The notes beneath the pieces are model-generated. The model had not been told where the DNA came from and made no database searches. It was given only the letters and a program-made list of their open reading frames with translations. DNA of 11,965 bases from Pseudomonadota bacterium (lineage in GTDB: Bacteria > Pseudomonadota > Alphaproteobacteria > Rhizobiales > Xanthobacteraceae): assembly GCA_023392205.1 (NCBI GenBank), contig JAEVZN010000506.1:1-11965 (forward strand), in the 5' to 3' direction. Positions 6,658 through 11,965 of this stretch are shown piece by piece. How positions within the stretch are numbered: position 1 is the first letter of the stretch; the number at the start of each line of letters is the position of its first letter. Position numbers and translations under genes: made by a program.

Positions 6658-7050
6658 TTATTGCCTCGGGCCCATATCCATGCCCTTGTGCGGATCCTCC
6701 TGGTCCTGCTGGGGCGTCTGCATCTGTGGCATTTGCATCTGTGGCATCTGCTGCATCTGCGGGTTCTGCATATTGCCGCCGCGCTGCATCATCATTGCCA
6801 TGCCGCGGCAACAGGGACAGCCACCCATCCCCATCTGCTGCTGACCAGGCTTCGACTGCTTCGTGCCGAACGGATCTTCGGCCTGGGTGGATTGCGCGGG
6901 CCGGCCGCACATCATCGAGCCAGAACCCTCCTGCATGGTGCCGCCTTGCATGGCGCTATGGCCCTGCTGGTTCATGCCGCCGCACATGGCGGAGGCGGGC
7001 GCAGCGCCGAGAACAACAGCAACCGGTATCGACCAGAGAAGCGAACGCAT
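6658..7050 (-). CDS. Secreted Met/Gln/Cys-rich protein, possibly metal binding
   Basis: 130 residues. The start is set by a perfect AAGGAGG (7062-7056) five bases before the ATG at 7050, so an ATG ten codons upstream is rejected. Signal peptide MRSLLWSIPVAVVLGAAPASA (1-21), cleaved before MCGGMNQQ. The mature protein is highly biased: many Met and Gln, a GGCPCCRGMAMMMQRGG block, and a C-terminal degenerate repeat of MQ(Q/M)PQ units, with few hydrophobics and no folded domain visible. It likely sits in the periplasm. Methionine- and cysteine-rich periplasmic proteins often bind copper or related metals, so a metal-buffering role is a reasonable guess. No known copper-resistance neighbour supports it. 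The strong ribosome binding site suggests high expression. Confidence 0.7.
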   Translation of the reverse strand: MRSLLWSIPVAVVLGAAPASAMCGGMNQQGHSAMQGGTMQEGSGSMMCGRPAQSTQAEDPFGTKQSKPGQQQMGMGGCPCCRGMAMMMQRGGNMQNPQMQQMPQMQMPQMQTPQQDQEDPHKGMDMGPRQ

Positions 7051-7107
7051 CGGAACCTCCTTCGCCAGACGGTCCCGCATCCTAGACGGATCACCCAGCG
7101 ATGCCGA

Positions 7108-7290
7108 TCACAATCGCGTCGTGTAGCGAAGCAGGCGATCGAGGAAATCGACGGGATTTATGGGGCGGCGTCCCTGATGCTGGTCGTGCCCGGCACCCTG
7201 CGGCAGGGACGAGCAGGCCGACGCGGCCGGATCGTCACGCCAGCGATGGTCAGCGCGATGTACGGAGGGCAGCCGCGCCGACCTGCTCAC
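7108..7290 (-). CDS. Possible small hypothetical gene, end of the small-gene set
   Basis: 60 codons from a GTG at 7290, with AAGGA eight bases upstream, overlapping the end of the 41-residue gene by 41 bases. The end INPVDFLDRLLRYTTRL looks like a natural helix, but the middle is His/Arg/Gln-rich and unremarkable. I recognise nothing. It may be a chance reading frame in GC-rich DNA; the main support is the ribosome binding site and the head-to-tail position. Confidence 0.25.
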   Translation of the reverse strand: MSRSARLPSVHRADHRWRDDPAASACSSLPQGAGHDQHQGRRPINPVDFLDRLLRYTTRL

Positions 7291-7375
7291 CGCCGCATTC
7301 CTTATCCAAAGAATCGGCCTCTTGAAGAAGGTCGCGTCCCAAATGGCGGAGTTTGCGGGCGACGCTCAGGTCCAT
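7250..7375 (-). CDS. Short hypothetical protein (41 residues)
   Basis: ATG at 7375, with GAGGA immediately before the ATG, starting ten bases inside the end of the preceding gene (stop 7368-7366). Product: MDLSVARKLRHLGRDLLQEA followed by a charged helical tail (DSLDKECGGEQ...), ending at the TGA at 7252-7250. The N-terminus is a clean amphipathic helix with balanced Arg/Lys and Asp/Glu, unlike the Arg/Pro/Ala-rich shadows usual in this DNA. It would be the third gene of the set reading leftwards from 8021. Function unknown. It is too short for most gene callers. Confidence 0.4.
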   Translation of the reverse strand: MDLSVARKLRHLGRDLLQEADSLDKECGGEQVGAAALRTSR

Positions 7376-7689
7376 TCCTCATGTCGACGCTTGAATGACC
7401 GAGGACGGCCCAGTTCGGCGTTGAAGTTTTCCGGTGAGGCCGGGCCGCTCCATGCGGAGTCCTGATTGACGTTTGCGACCGGCAAGCCGGTCCGGCGAAT
7501 TGCCAGAGCGCCGATGATTTTCCGGCCCTCCGCGGTGATGACGTTCCAGCCATGGCAGCGCGCGACCAAATCCAACTGTTCGAACGTGTCGCGCGCCCTT
7601 TTCGAAACGAGATCGCCATCGGCGATCGGCCGCTCGGCAATCTGCAGCAGGGTGTCGATCGGCCCTTCGTCTAAGTAAAACAGTCGCAT
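7366..7689 (-). CDS. Hypothetical protein, middle gene of the small-gene set
   Basis: 107 residues. The ATG at 7689 is chosen because it overlaps the preceding gene's TGA by one base (TGATG), which favours coupled translation. The start at 7734 would overlap by 46 bases. Sequence: MRLFYLDEGPIDTLLQIAER, a helix, then FEQLDLVARCHGWNVITAEGRKIIGALAIRR and a basic tail (GRPRSFKRRHEEWT). There is no recognisable catalytic motif, signal peptide or membrane helix. A gene pair of this type occurs, as I recall, in alphaproteobacterial accessory DNA, but I cannot name a function. Confidence 0.55.
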   Translation of the reverse strand: MRLFYLDEGPIDTLLQIAERPIADGDLVSKRARDTFEQLDLVARCHGWNVITAEGRKIIGALAIRRTGLPVANVNQDSAWSGPASPENFNAELGRPRSFKRRHEEWT

Positions 7690-8021
7690 CACAATGCCTT
7701 CACGGTGACACGGCCTGAGGAGGCGCGGCCCCATTGCTCCTCGACTTTCACGAGCCCGCTTTTCTGCAGCTGCTTCTGCTCGGCGGCTTTCAGCGCCAGC
7801 CAGGCCTCGGTCTGGATCACCGGCAACTCGCCCTTGAATTCGCGGGCGACGGCGCCGGACACCGAGACATAGCCGAGCCCGCCGAAATCCTCGCGGAACG
7901 CTTCGCCGCCTTCGGTCGTGAGCTTCTTCAGCTCGGCCTCAAGGCGGTCGATCTTCAGGAATTCATCGGCGAGCCTGCGATGGATCGAAAGCAGCTCGTC
8001 GGCGAGCTTGCGCCGCGCCAC
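7689..8021 (-). CDS. Hypothetical coiled-coil protein, first gene of the small-gene set
   Basis: 110 residues from a GTG at 8021. In the same frame upstream there is a Pro/Ala-rich open stretch (FDAWSQPPAKAGPPPAQA) up to a TGA but no other usable start, and no ribosome binding site before the GTG. The true start may therefore have been lost or be unusual. Residues 1-35 (ARRKLADELLSIHRRLADEF, then LKIDRLEAELKKL) form a long charged helix. After it come FREDFGGLGYVSVSGAVAREF and an IQTEAWLALKAAEQKQLQKSG segment, and the end is SSGRVTVKAL. This layout is familiar from hypotheticals of rhizobial prophage or accessory regions, but I know of no biochemical role. Its stop overlaps the next start (TGATG). 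Confidence 0.6.
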   Translation of the reverse strand: MARRKLADELLSIHRRLADEFLKIDRLEAELKKLTTEGGEAFREDFGGLGYVSVSGAVAREFKGELPVIQTEAWLALKAAEQKQLQKSGLVKVEEQWGRASSGRVTVKAL

Positions 8022-8134
8022 CGCTTGCGCGGGGGGCGGACCTGCCTTGGCTGGTGGCTGTGACCATGCGTCGAATCAAAACGCTGTCTCGGTTAACAAA
8101 GATTCAAGGGCGCCCGGCTGAAACCCGCATGAAC

Positions 8135-8275
8135 TCAGTCGCGACCGACCTGGCTCGGCTGCGGCGGATCGCGCTTGAGATCGGTATCCGTCGCCACATA
8201 ACCCCAGATAAAGAAGAGCAACGCAGCGGCGATGCCGATGGCGGCGAGCACGTATATGAGCTTTCGCTGCTGCAT
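8135..8275 (-). CDS. 46-residue single-pass membrane protein
   Basis: ATG at 8275. Product: MQQRKLIYVLAAIGIAAALL, continuing FFIWGYVATDTDLKRDPPQP and SQVGRD. Residues ~6-26 are a clean membrane helix preceded by positive charges (N-in) and followed by a short acidic/proline tail that would lie in the periplasm. No strong ribosome binding site is seen. The hydrophobic core and the sharp polar tail are unlikely in random GC-rich DNA. Function unknown; it could be a small subunit or stress-type membrane peptide. It is 113 bases upstream of the small-gene set and on the same strand. Confidence 0.5.
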   Translation of the reverse strand: MQQRKLIYVLAAIGIAAALLFFIWGYVATDTDLKRDPPQPSQVGRD

Positions 8276-8595
8276 TGGACACGTCTCAACAACAGTCCGT
8301 CCCCGCCAGCCGGGGGGACGGGCGAAGGCGGGGACGGAAGGAGCGGCAGACGAGCCGCCCGAGTGCATGCGGTCCCAACGCCGTTGCTCGGTGGAAAGTT
8401 CAACCAAATGCGCAGGACGCGGGACGCGCCGGTGCGTCAGATGCGCGCCCGTCGGTATTTGGGGGAGGGCAGGCGGCGGCCCGCGCTGTCCACAGGTCCG
8501 TGCGCACGGCAGCCTTGCGGACGGGATCCTAACGGAAGCTCGTGCGGTTGAATCGCGCGCGGTAAGGTCCGCCGGTCCAACGGGAGATGTCCACA
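8276..8595. other. Divergent intergenic region, no gene seen
   Basis: 320 GC-rich bases between divergent genes. It contains a long inverted repeat (separate entry) and otherwise nothing I recognise. Open frames crossing it on both strands are Arg/Ala/Gly-rich and overlap each other, as expected of non-coding high-GC DNA. Confidence 0.5.
8296..8338. repeat. 12-bp perfect inverted repeat (hairpin)
   Basis: TCCGTCCCCGCC (8296-8307) and its exact reverse complement GGCGGGGACGGA (8327-8338), separated by 19 bases that are also G-rich (GGGGGGACGGG). It could form a very stable stem-loop. No T-run follows, so it is more like an interspersed palindromic element, or an mRNA-stabilising or processing structure, than a terminator. 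Confidence 0.6.
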
Positions 8596-8826
8596 ATGAA
8601 ACGCTTTGCACTTGCTCTGATCGTCGCGTCGGTCGCATCGGGACCAGCCTTCGCGCAATCCTGCGCGGTCAAGGCCGTCAGCAAGGACGGCAAGGCGTTG
8701 AGCGGCGCGGCACGCACCAGCTCCATCAAGAAATGCTGCGAGGCCTCCGCGGTGAGCAAGGACGGCAAGCCGCTTGCCGGCGCTGCGAAGTCGAGCTTCC
8801 TGAAGAAATGCGAGAGCGGCGCGTAG
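8596..8826 (+). CDS. Secreted PsiF-like two-repeat protein
   Basis: 76 residues from the ATG at 8596, with GGGAGA (8582-8587) eight bases upstream; the ATG at 8587 would overlap that site. Signal peptide MKRFALALIVASVASGPAFA (1-20), mature chain from QSC. It then holds two 25-residue units, C23-C47 and C48-C72, each of the form C-x4-AVSKDGKxLxGAAxxSxxKKC. The pattern of Cys at each end, a G-A-A-K/R-x-S core and a final KKC matches the short psiF repeat known from PsiF, a phosphate-starvation-inducible secreted protein of unknown biochemistry. In E. coli psiF is part of the Pho regulon. I see no evident PHO box in the upstream region. Periplasmic location with intra-repeat disulfides is likely. 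Confidence 0.65.
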   Translation: MKRFALALIVASVASGPAFAQSCAVKAVSKDGKALSGAARTSSIKKCCEASAVSKDGKPLAGAAKSSFLKKCESGA

Positions 8827-8848
8827 CGCGCAAGCCTCGGGTGGGCCG

Positions 8849-8988
8849 TCAGGCCAGCCGCTGCCGGATCAGGCGCTCATGCTCCTGCAGCCAGAGCAGG
8901 GTGTCGCGGACCGCTTCCAGCCGCTCAGGTGGTAGTCGAGTTCGGGTTGCCGCATGGGGGTCGCTCGCGGCATTGCAGCCTTAGACAT
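8849..8988 (-). pseudogene. Small hypothetical gene with a one-base frameshift
   Basis: The first frame from the ATG at 8988 reads MSKAAMPRATPMRQPELDYHL. A second frame, joined just after it, reads ERLEAVRDTLLWLQEHERLI then RQRLA and stops at 8851-8849. The second part is a clean amphipathic helix, far better than what the first frame gives after the junction (SGWKRSATPCSGCRSMSA). The span is 140 bases, one short of 47 codons, so a single missing base near 8890-8895 restores a ~46-residue product. Function unknown. It may be a real pseudogene or a base-call error. An internal ATG (MRQPELDYHL...) is an alternative start. Confidence 0.45.
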
Positions 8989-9058
8989 TGCGGCACTACC
9001 CTGCTCGTACTCTAACTCCACCGATCGGCTGGGCCAGCGAGATGCGGCGCTGCATCGG

Positions 9059-9274
9059 TCAGTCCCTGAAATTGATCGCCCTCATCGGCTCCGGCCATCG
9101 CCTCAGCATCGGCCGTAGCGTGTGGAGCACCTTCACTGTTTCCGCGTGCCCGGCGATTTCTTCCGGTAGCCGGCGATAGGCCCGGGCTTTCGTCCAAGTC
9201 CGCGCCATCAGGATGACACGGTCAAGCAACGACGCGTGGCAGGGGATCGACCGATGCGCTGAGCTGGCCGGCAT
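9059..9274 (-). CDS. Small hypothetical protein downstream of the XRE regulator
   Basis: 71 codons from an ATG at 9274, 19 bases after the stop of the XRE regulator gene and on the same strand, so probably in the same transcript. A shorter form would begin at MARTWTKARAYRRLPEEI (9208). The C-terminal half, AGHAETVKVLHTLRPMLRRW then PEPMRAINFRD, reads as a natural helical protein with normal Leu/Val/Glu content. There is no cysteine motif, signal peptide or membrane helix. Function unknown. I prefer the long form for its spacing, although its ribosome binding site is poor. Confidence 0.4.
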   Translation of the reverse strand: MPASSAHRSIPCHASLLDRVILMARTWTKARAYRRLPEEIAGHAETVKVLHTLRPMLRRWPEPMRAINFRD

Positions 9275-9293
9275 GCTCCGCTTTCAACTGGCG

Positions 9294-9755
9294 CTACCTA
9301 TGTCCGTTCTTGCGCGACCGTGAGGGCGGAGGGGTAGTTTGCGCGAACTTGCGTCCGGTCGGCAACCCATCGTATTCGGCGGCGACGTGGACGACGAGGT
9401 CGACTACGCTGCGCCGTACAAGCCGTTCGGAAATGCGCTGAAAGGCCAGGACCAACCTCAGTCCTTCCTTCGAAGTCAGGAAGCGTCCTATCGCAGCGGC
9501 GTCTTCATCGGTCTCGAACGCTTTCTCGCCGGGCAGTCCTTCAAAAAAATACTGAACCGGCACATTAAGCGTGCGCGCGAGGCGTGATAGCTGGCTGCTG
9601 CCAATACGGTTGTGGCCGATTTCGTATTTCTGGATCTGCTGAAACGTGACGTTCACGCTTTCGGCCAACGCCTGCATGCTGAGGCCCAGTTGTTTTCTGC
9701 GCAGTCGAATCCGGCCGCCAACATGCAAGTCAGTTTCTCTGAGGGCTCGGGGCAT
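9294..9755 (-). CDS. XRE-family helix-turn-helix transcriptional regulator
   Basis: 153 residues from the ATG at 9755; a GTG directly before it (9758) would add one residue. The N-terminal HTH_3 domain spans ~11-70: VGGRIRLRRKQLGLSMQALAE, with the HTH core LSMQALAESVNVTFQQIQKYE and the wing/helix 5 segment ISSS-like IGSSQLSRLARTLNVPVQYFF. This is the typical XRE signature (QxLA...V...QIQKYE..). The C-terminal part has a helical segment, ETDEDAAAIGRFLTSKEGLRLVLAFQRI, and a basic, disordered tail (PPPSRSRKNGHR). Rhizobia carry many such short regulators (PraR-like), acting as DNA-binding dimers. Its target cannot be told; autoregulation is common in the family. The ATG overlaps the stop of a 33-codon upstream ORF (TGATG). 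Confidence 0.85.
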   Translation of the reverse strand: MPRALRETDLHVGGRIRLRRKQLGLSMQALAESVNVTFQQIQKYEIGHNRIGSSQLSRLARTLNVPVQYFFEGLPGEKAFETDEDAAAIGRFLTSKEGLRLVLAFQRISERLVRRSVVDLVVHVAAEYDGLPTGRKFAQTTPPPSRSRKNGHR

Positions 9756-9856
9756 CACAATGACTCGAGACGGAGCGGGTGAAACAATAATTCAGTAATG
9801 CGCAACAATCGAACTATTTCCGCGTCGTGTATGTTGATCGGGCTGAGTAGCGTCAT
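9755..9856 (-). CDS. Possible 33-codon leader ORF of the XRE regulator
   Basis: ATG at 9856, preceded by GAGG six bases upstream. Product: MTLLSPINIHDAEIVRLLRI then TELLFHPLRLESL. Its TGA (9757-9755) overlaps the regulator's ATG as TGATG. The regulator itself lacks a good ribosome binding site, so translation through this small frame could set its expression. Composition (Leu/Ile-rich, few Arg/Pro/Ala) is unlike the usual shadows. Chance is possible for so short a frame. Confidence 0.35.
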   Translation of the reverse strand: MTLLSPINIHDAEIVRLLRITELLFHPLRLESL

Positions 9857-10890
9857 CGCCCGCCTCTGTGGTTGGCCGCTTTTTCATTTCGGTATTCCCA
9901 TCATTATCCGCTTGGGACGCCGAATATTTCGGCTTGCTCGCTACCCCCCAACATTCCCGGCCGATCGACCGACTGTCCAACTCCGACAGCTTCGCCAACC
10001 GGTCGGCGCTCGTCCGGCTGTCCCCATTTTCTCCCGGTCGCAAGCTTGCAAGCTAAGGTCTGAAAATAGTGTCCGAAAGTACGCCTGAATCATGCTCCGT
10101 GATCCGCCGAGTTTTGGCCAAAGGAATCGCATTGTGCTCAGTTCGTTGCTTGTCAGCCTTATCAAATTACAGCGCTGTGGGCGAACGCTCGGACCAAATG
10201 GCCCGATTGGGCGCGACGCGGACGGGTTGCGCGGGTTGGGCAGAGCCCATAGCAGGTGACGATTGGAGCAACGTTCCAGAAGCAGCTTGAACCCCGATAG
10301 AACTTTACTATTTTGATCGCAATACAATGCTGGGCATCAACTATCAGCCGGTTTAAATCGCCACCGCCGAACAGCTTCATGCGCTTGAGCCAACCGTGTC
10401 CGCCCGAATTGCCGGGTCCCGACCGCAAGGCCGCGCCCGAGCGCGATAACTTGTCTTCCCGGTCCCGGATGCCCCGCTTCCAGCGGACGATCTCACAAGG
10501 CCAGCGTGGCGCGGCGATCCTTCAAGGGTGCGATAGCGATGCGGTTGCCTTTCGCGTTCAATCCCCAAAATTAGGATCGAAGGGAATTCAGTTCGTGTGG
10601 CGTTTGCGCCATAATCCCATATTCCTGAGTCGAGGACCTTCGAAAACTTTTGCAAATATTGAGCGACGGAGTCGATTTGTCGGTGTCGATCTTCTAGTCG
10701 ACGCTTTCCTAACAAAAAAGCATTCCTGCAACATCCTTCAACCTCAAGCCGCGAACCAGGCCGTCCATCCTCTCGCTTAGGTATATTTTCAGATACTAGG
10801 CCGCGAAGTGACACATTCCCCCCAGTTCTTGCAAAATTATCTCAGCAAGCTCGTGCCGCAAATGGTAGTTTGGTCGTACCGTGGGGTAAC
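9857..10890. other. Gene-poor region of about 1 kb
   Basis: No convincing gene. The best - strand frame starts with GTG at 10814 and ends at 10377 (145 codons). Its middle part (ECCRN-like start, KRRLEDRHRQIDSVAQYLQK, DSGIWDYGANATRTEFPSI) looks more protein-like than its Arg/Gly-rich end and could be the remnant of a decayed gene. A second - strand frame, 9792-10043, is low in hydrophobics. Composition is mixed and lower in GC than the flanking genes. I see no tRNA, transposase motif or clear terminal inverted repeat. It is probably degraded accessory DNA plus the promoter of the XRE regulator. Confidence 0.45.
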
Positions 10891-11965
10891 CTACTGCTTC
10901 CGCAATAGGCTAATTGTACCGGTCGCAATAAGGAATTTGATTTCGTCTGCGCTATAGCCCACTTCAGCCAGAATCTCCTCCGCATGCTCGCTGAATTTCG
11001 GTGGCACCCGACGCAACGTAGCTTTGGTGCGGTCGAAGTGCACAGGCGAAGCGATCCCCTTGTACCAATCCTTTTTGATGACGCCCTCCCGATAGATCGT
11101 ATGGGGATTGGTGAGAGCCTGATCGATCGCCTGCACTGGGCCGGCGGGTAACCCTACGTCCAGCAGTCGTTGGCTGAGAGGCTCGACGCTCTGATACTTC
11201 AGGGTCGCCTCAAGCTCAGTACGCAAAGCCTCGCGATTGACAACACGGTCCCGGTTGTGAGCGAAGCGCGGATCTGTTCCGAGCTCGGACCGGCCAAGCT
11301 CGCGACATAGCTTTCGGAATGAGCCGTCATTTCCAATTCCTATAAAAATTTTACCGTCACGCGTCTCAAACACTGAGTAAGGATACAGGTTCGGATGGTC
11401 ATTGCCGGTAAGTTCCGGCGCCTGGCCGTGAACGAAGTAGTTTGCAGTGTGTGGATGCATAATTGCGAGGCCGGTTTCGTATAGCGTCGCTTCAACGAAT
11501 TGTCCCAGCCCGGATTGTGCCCGCTCCGCCAAGGCCATAAGAATGCCGACGCAGGCATAGAGTCCCGTGGATAGGTCAACCAGTGGCACCCCTATTCGCG
11601 TGGGACCGGAGTCTGGCGTACCGGTTGCCGCCATCATTCCGGTCATCGCTTGGACTATCGCGTCGTAGCCGGGATGGCCGCCATGAGGTCCAGTAGCGCC
11701 AAAGCCGGAGATACGACAATGAATGAGACGCGGAAATTCGGCACGCAACACATCTTTGCCTATTTTCCATTTGTCCAGCGTTCCCGGTTTAAAATTCTCT
11801 ATCAAAACGTCTGCGTCCGCGAGCATGCGCGTCAGGACGGCGCGGCCAGCGTCAGTGGCGAGATCGAGACCAATCGAACGCTTGTTGCGGTTCGTGCCGA
11901 CGAAATAGGCCGCGTCTTCCTCGTGGAAGGGCGGCCCCCAATCTCGTGTCTCGTCACCTGTGGGC
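10891..11965 (-). CDS. Type III CoA-transferase (CaiB/BaiF family), N-terminus cut by the window
   Basis: The frame is open to the right edge, so the gene is partial. The first visible residues, GDETRDWGPPFHEEDAAYF, are typical of ~residue 35 of the family, and about 358 residues are visible. Hallmarks follow in order: GTNRNKRSIGLDL, ADADVLIENFKPGTLDKW, LIHCRISGFGATGPHGGHPG, YDAIVQAMTGMMAATGTPDS, RIGVPLVDLSTGLYACVGIL, and HPNLYPYSVFETRDGKIFIGIGND split over the middle. The C-terminus closes with HAEEILAEVGYSADEIKFL. Known chemistry: moves CoA between acyl-CoA and a carboxylic acid through an Asp-bound intermediate. At that site (QFVEATLYETG) this protein has Glu where Frc has Asp, a variant I recall in family members. 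The substrate cannot be told. Unrelated to the phage genes. Confidence 0.88.
   Translation of the reverse strand, partial: PTGDETRDWGPPFHEEDAAYFVGTNRNKRSIGLDLATDAGRAVLTRMLADADVLIENFKPGTLDKWKIGKDVLRAEFPRLIHCRISGFGATGPHGGHPGYDAIVQAMTGMMAATGTPDSGPTRIGVPLVDLSTGLYACVGILMALAERAQSGLGQFVEATLYETGLAIMHPHTANYFVHGQAPELTGNDHPNLYPYSVFETRDGKIFIGIGNDGSFRKLCRELGRSELGTDPRFAHNRDRVVNREALRTELEATLKYQSVEPLSQRLLDVGLPAGPVQAIDQALTNPHTIYREGVIKKDWYKGIASPVHFDRTKATLRRVPPKFSEHAEEILAEVGYSADEIKFLIATGTISLLRKQ

Noticed and set aside
6613..7398. 261-codon open frame on the + strand
   Set aside because: Mirror of the Met/Gln-rich protein gene and the small-gene set; its His/Leu/Ala-rich text comes from the opposite strand's repeats, and it begins right after the porin terminator.
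8232..8984. 250-codon open frame on the + strand
   Set aside because: Arg/Gly/Ser-rich, crosses three better-supported small genes on both strands, no domain or ribosome binding site.
10270..10300. GGGGTTCAAGC on the - strand resembling a tRNA T-arm
   Set aside because: The bases around the loop do not pair as a T stem, and no anticodon or acceptor stem is visible nearby.

Overview
The window looks like chromosomal DNA of a high-GC alphaproteobacterium, most likely a Bradyrhizobiaceae member (Bradyrhizobium/Rhodopseudomonas type). The evidence is an Omp25-like small beta-barrel porin with the usual 'NWSGFYAG' start of the mature chain, a CxxC zinc-ribbon hypothetical and a rhizobial-type XRE regulator. 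No rRNA or tRNA gene was seen. Family calls rest on motif recognition only; no search was run.

Layout. (1) 1-808: the end of a phage lysis cassette. An i-spanin (Rz-like, cut by the window edge) carries an out-of-frame o-spanin lipoprotein gene (Rz1-like), followed by a small membrane protein gene broken by a one-base frameshift. (2) 809-4969: an AT-richer island (hand counts of single 60-base rows gave 40% and 43% GC, against 62% and 75% in rows of flanking genes). It holds a methyltransferase/P-loop fusion on the + strand and, converging on it, a WsaF-like glycosyltransferase with a duplicated 134-residue N-terminal module plus a second methyltransferase on the - strand. (3) 4966-5721: a small GC-rich gene whose stop overlaps the glycosyltransferase start (ATGA), and a divergent zinc-ribbon gene. 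(4) 5859-7050: the porin with a strong terminator, and a convergent secreted Met/Gln/Cys-rich protein. (5) 7108-9755: many small genes, mostly on the - strand: a tight overlapping set at 7108-8021, a 46-residue membrane protein, a PsiF-like repeat protein (+), a frameshifted small gene, and an XRE regulator with a small downstream gene and a possible 33-codon leader ORF. (6) 9857-10890: about 1 kb without a convincing gene. (7) 10891-11965: a type III (CaiB/BaiF) CoA-transferase running off the right edge.

How the genes may work together. The most interesting part is the island at 949-4969. A glycosyltransferase, a free methyltransferase and a methyltransferase fused to a P-loop (kinase-like) domain form a plausible surface-glycan tailoring set. 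The fusion recalls the methyltransferase-kinase logic of the O-antigen chain terminator WbdD, but with a different kinase fold. Its position beside phage lysis genes suggests lysogenic-conversion cargo that alters the host surface. That is inference; the glycan and the enzyme activities cannot be read from the sequence.
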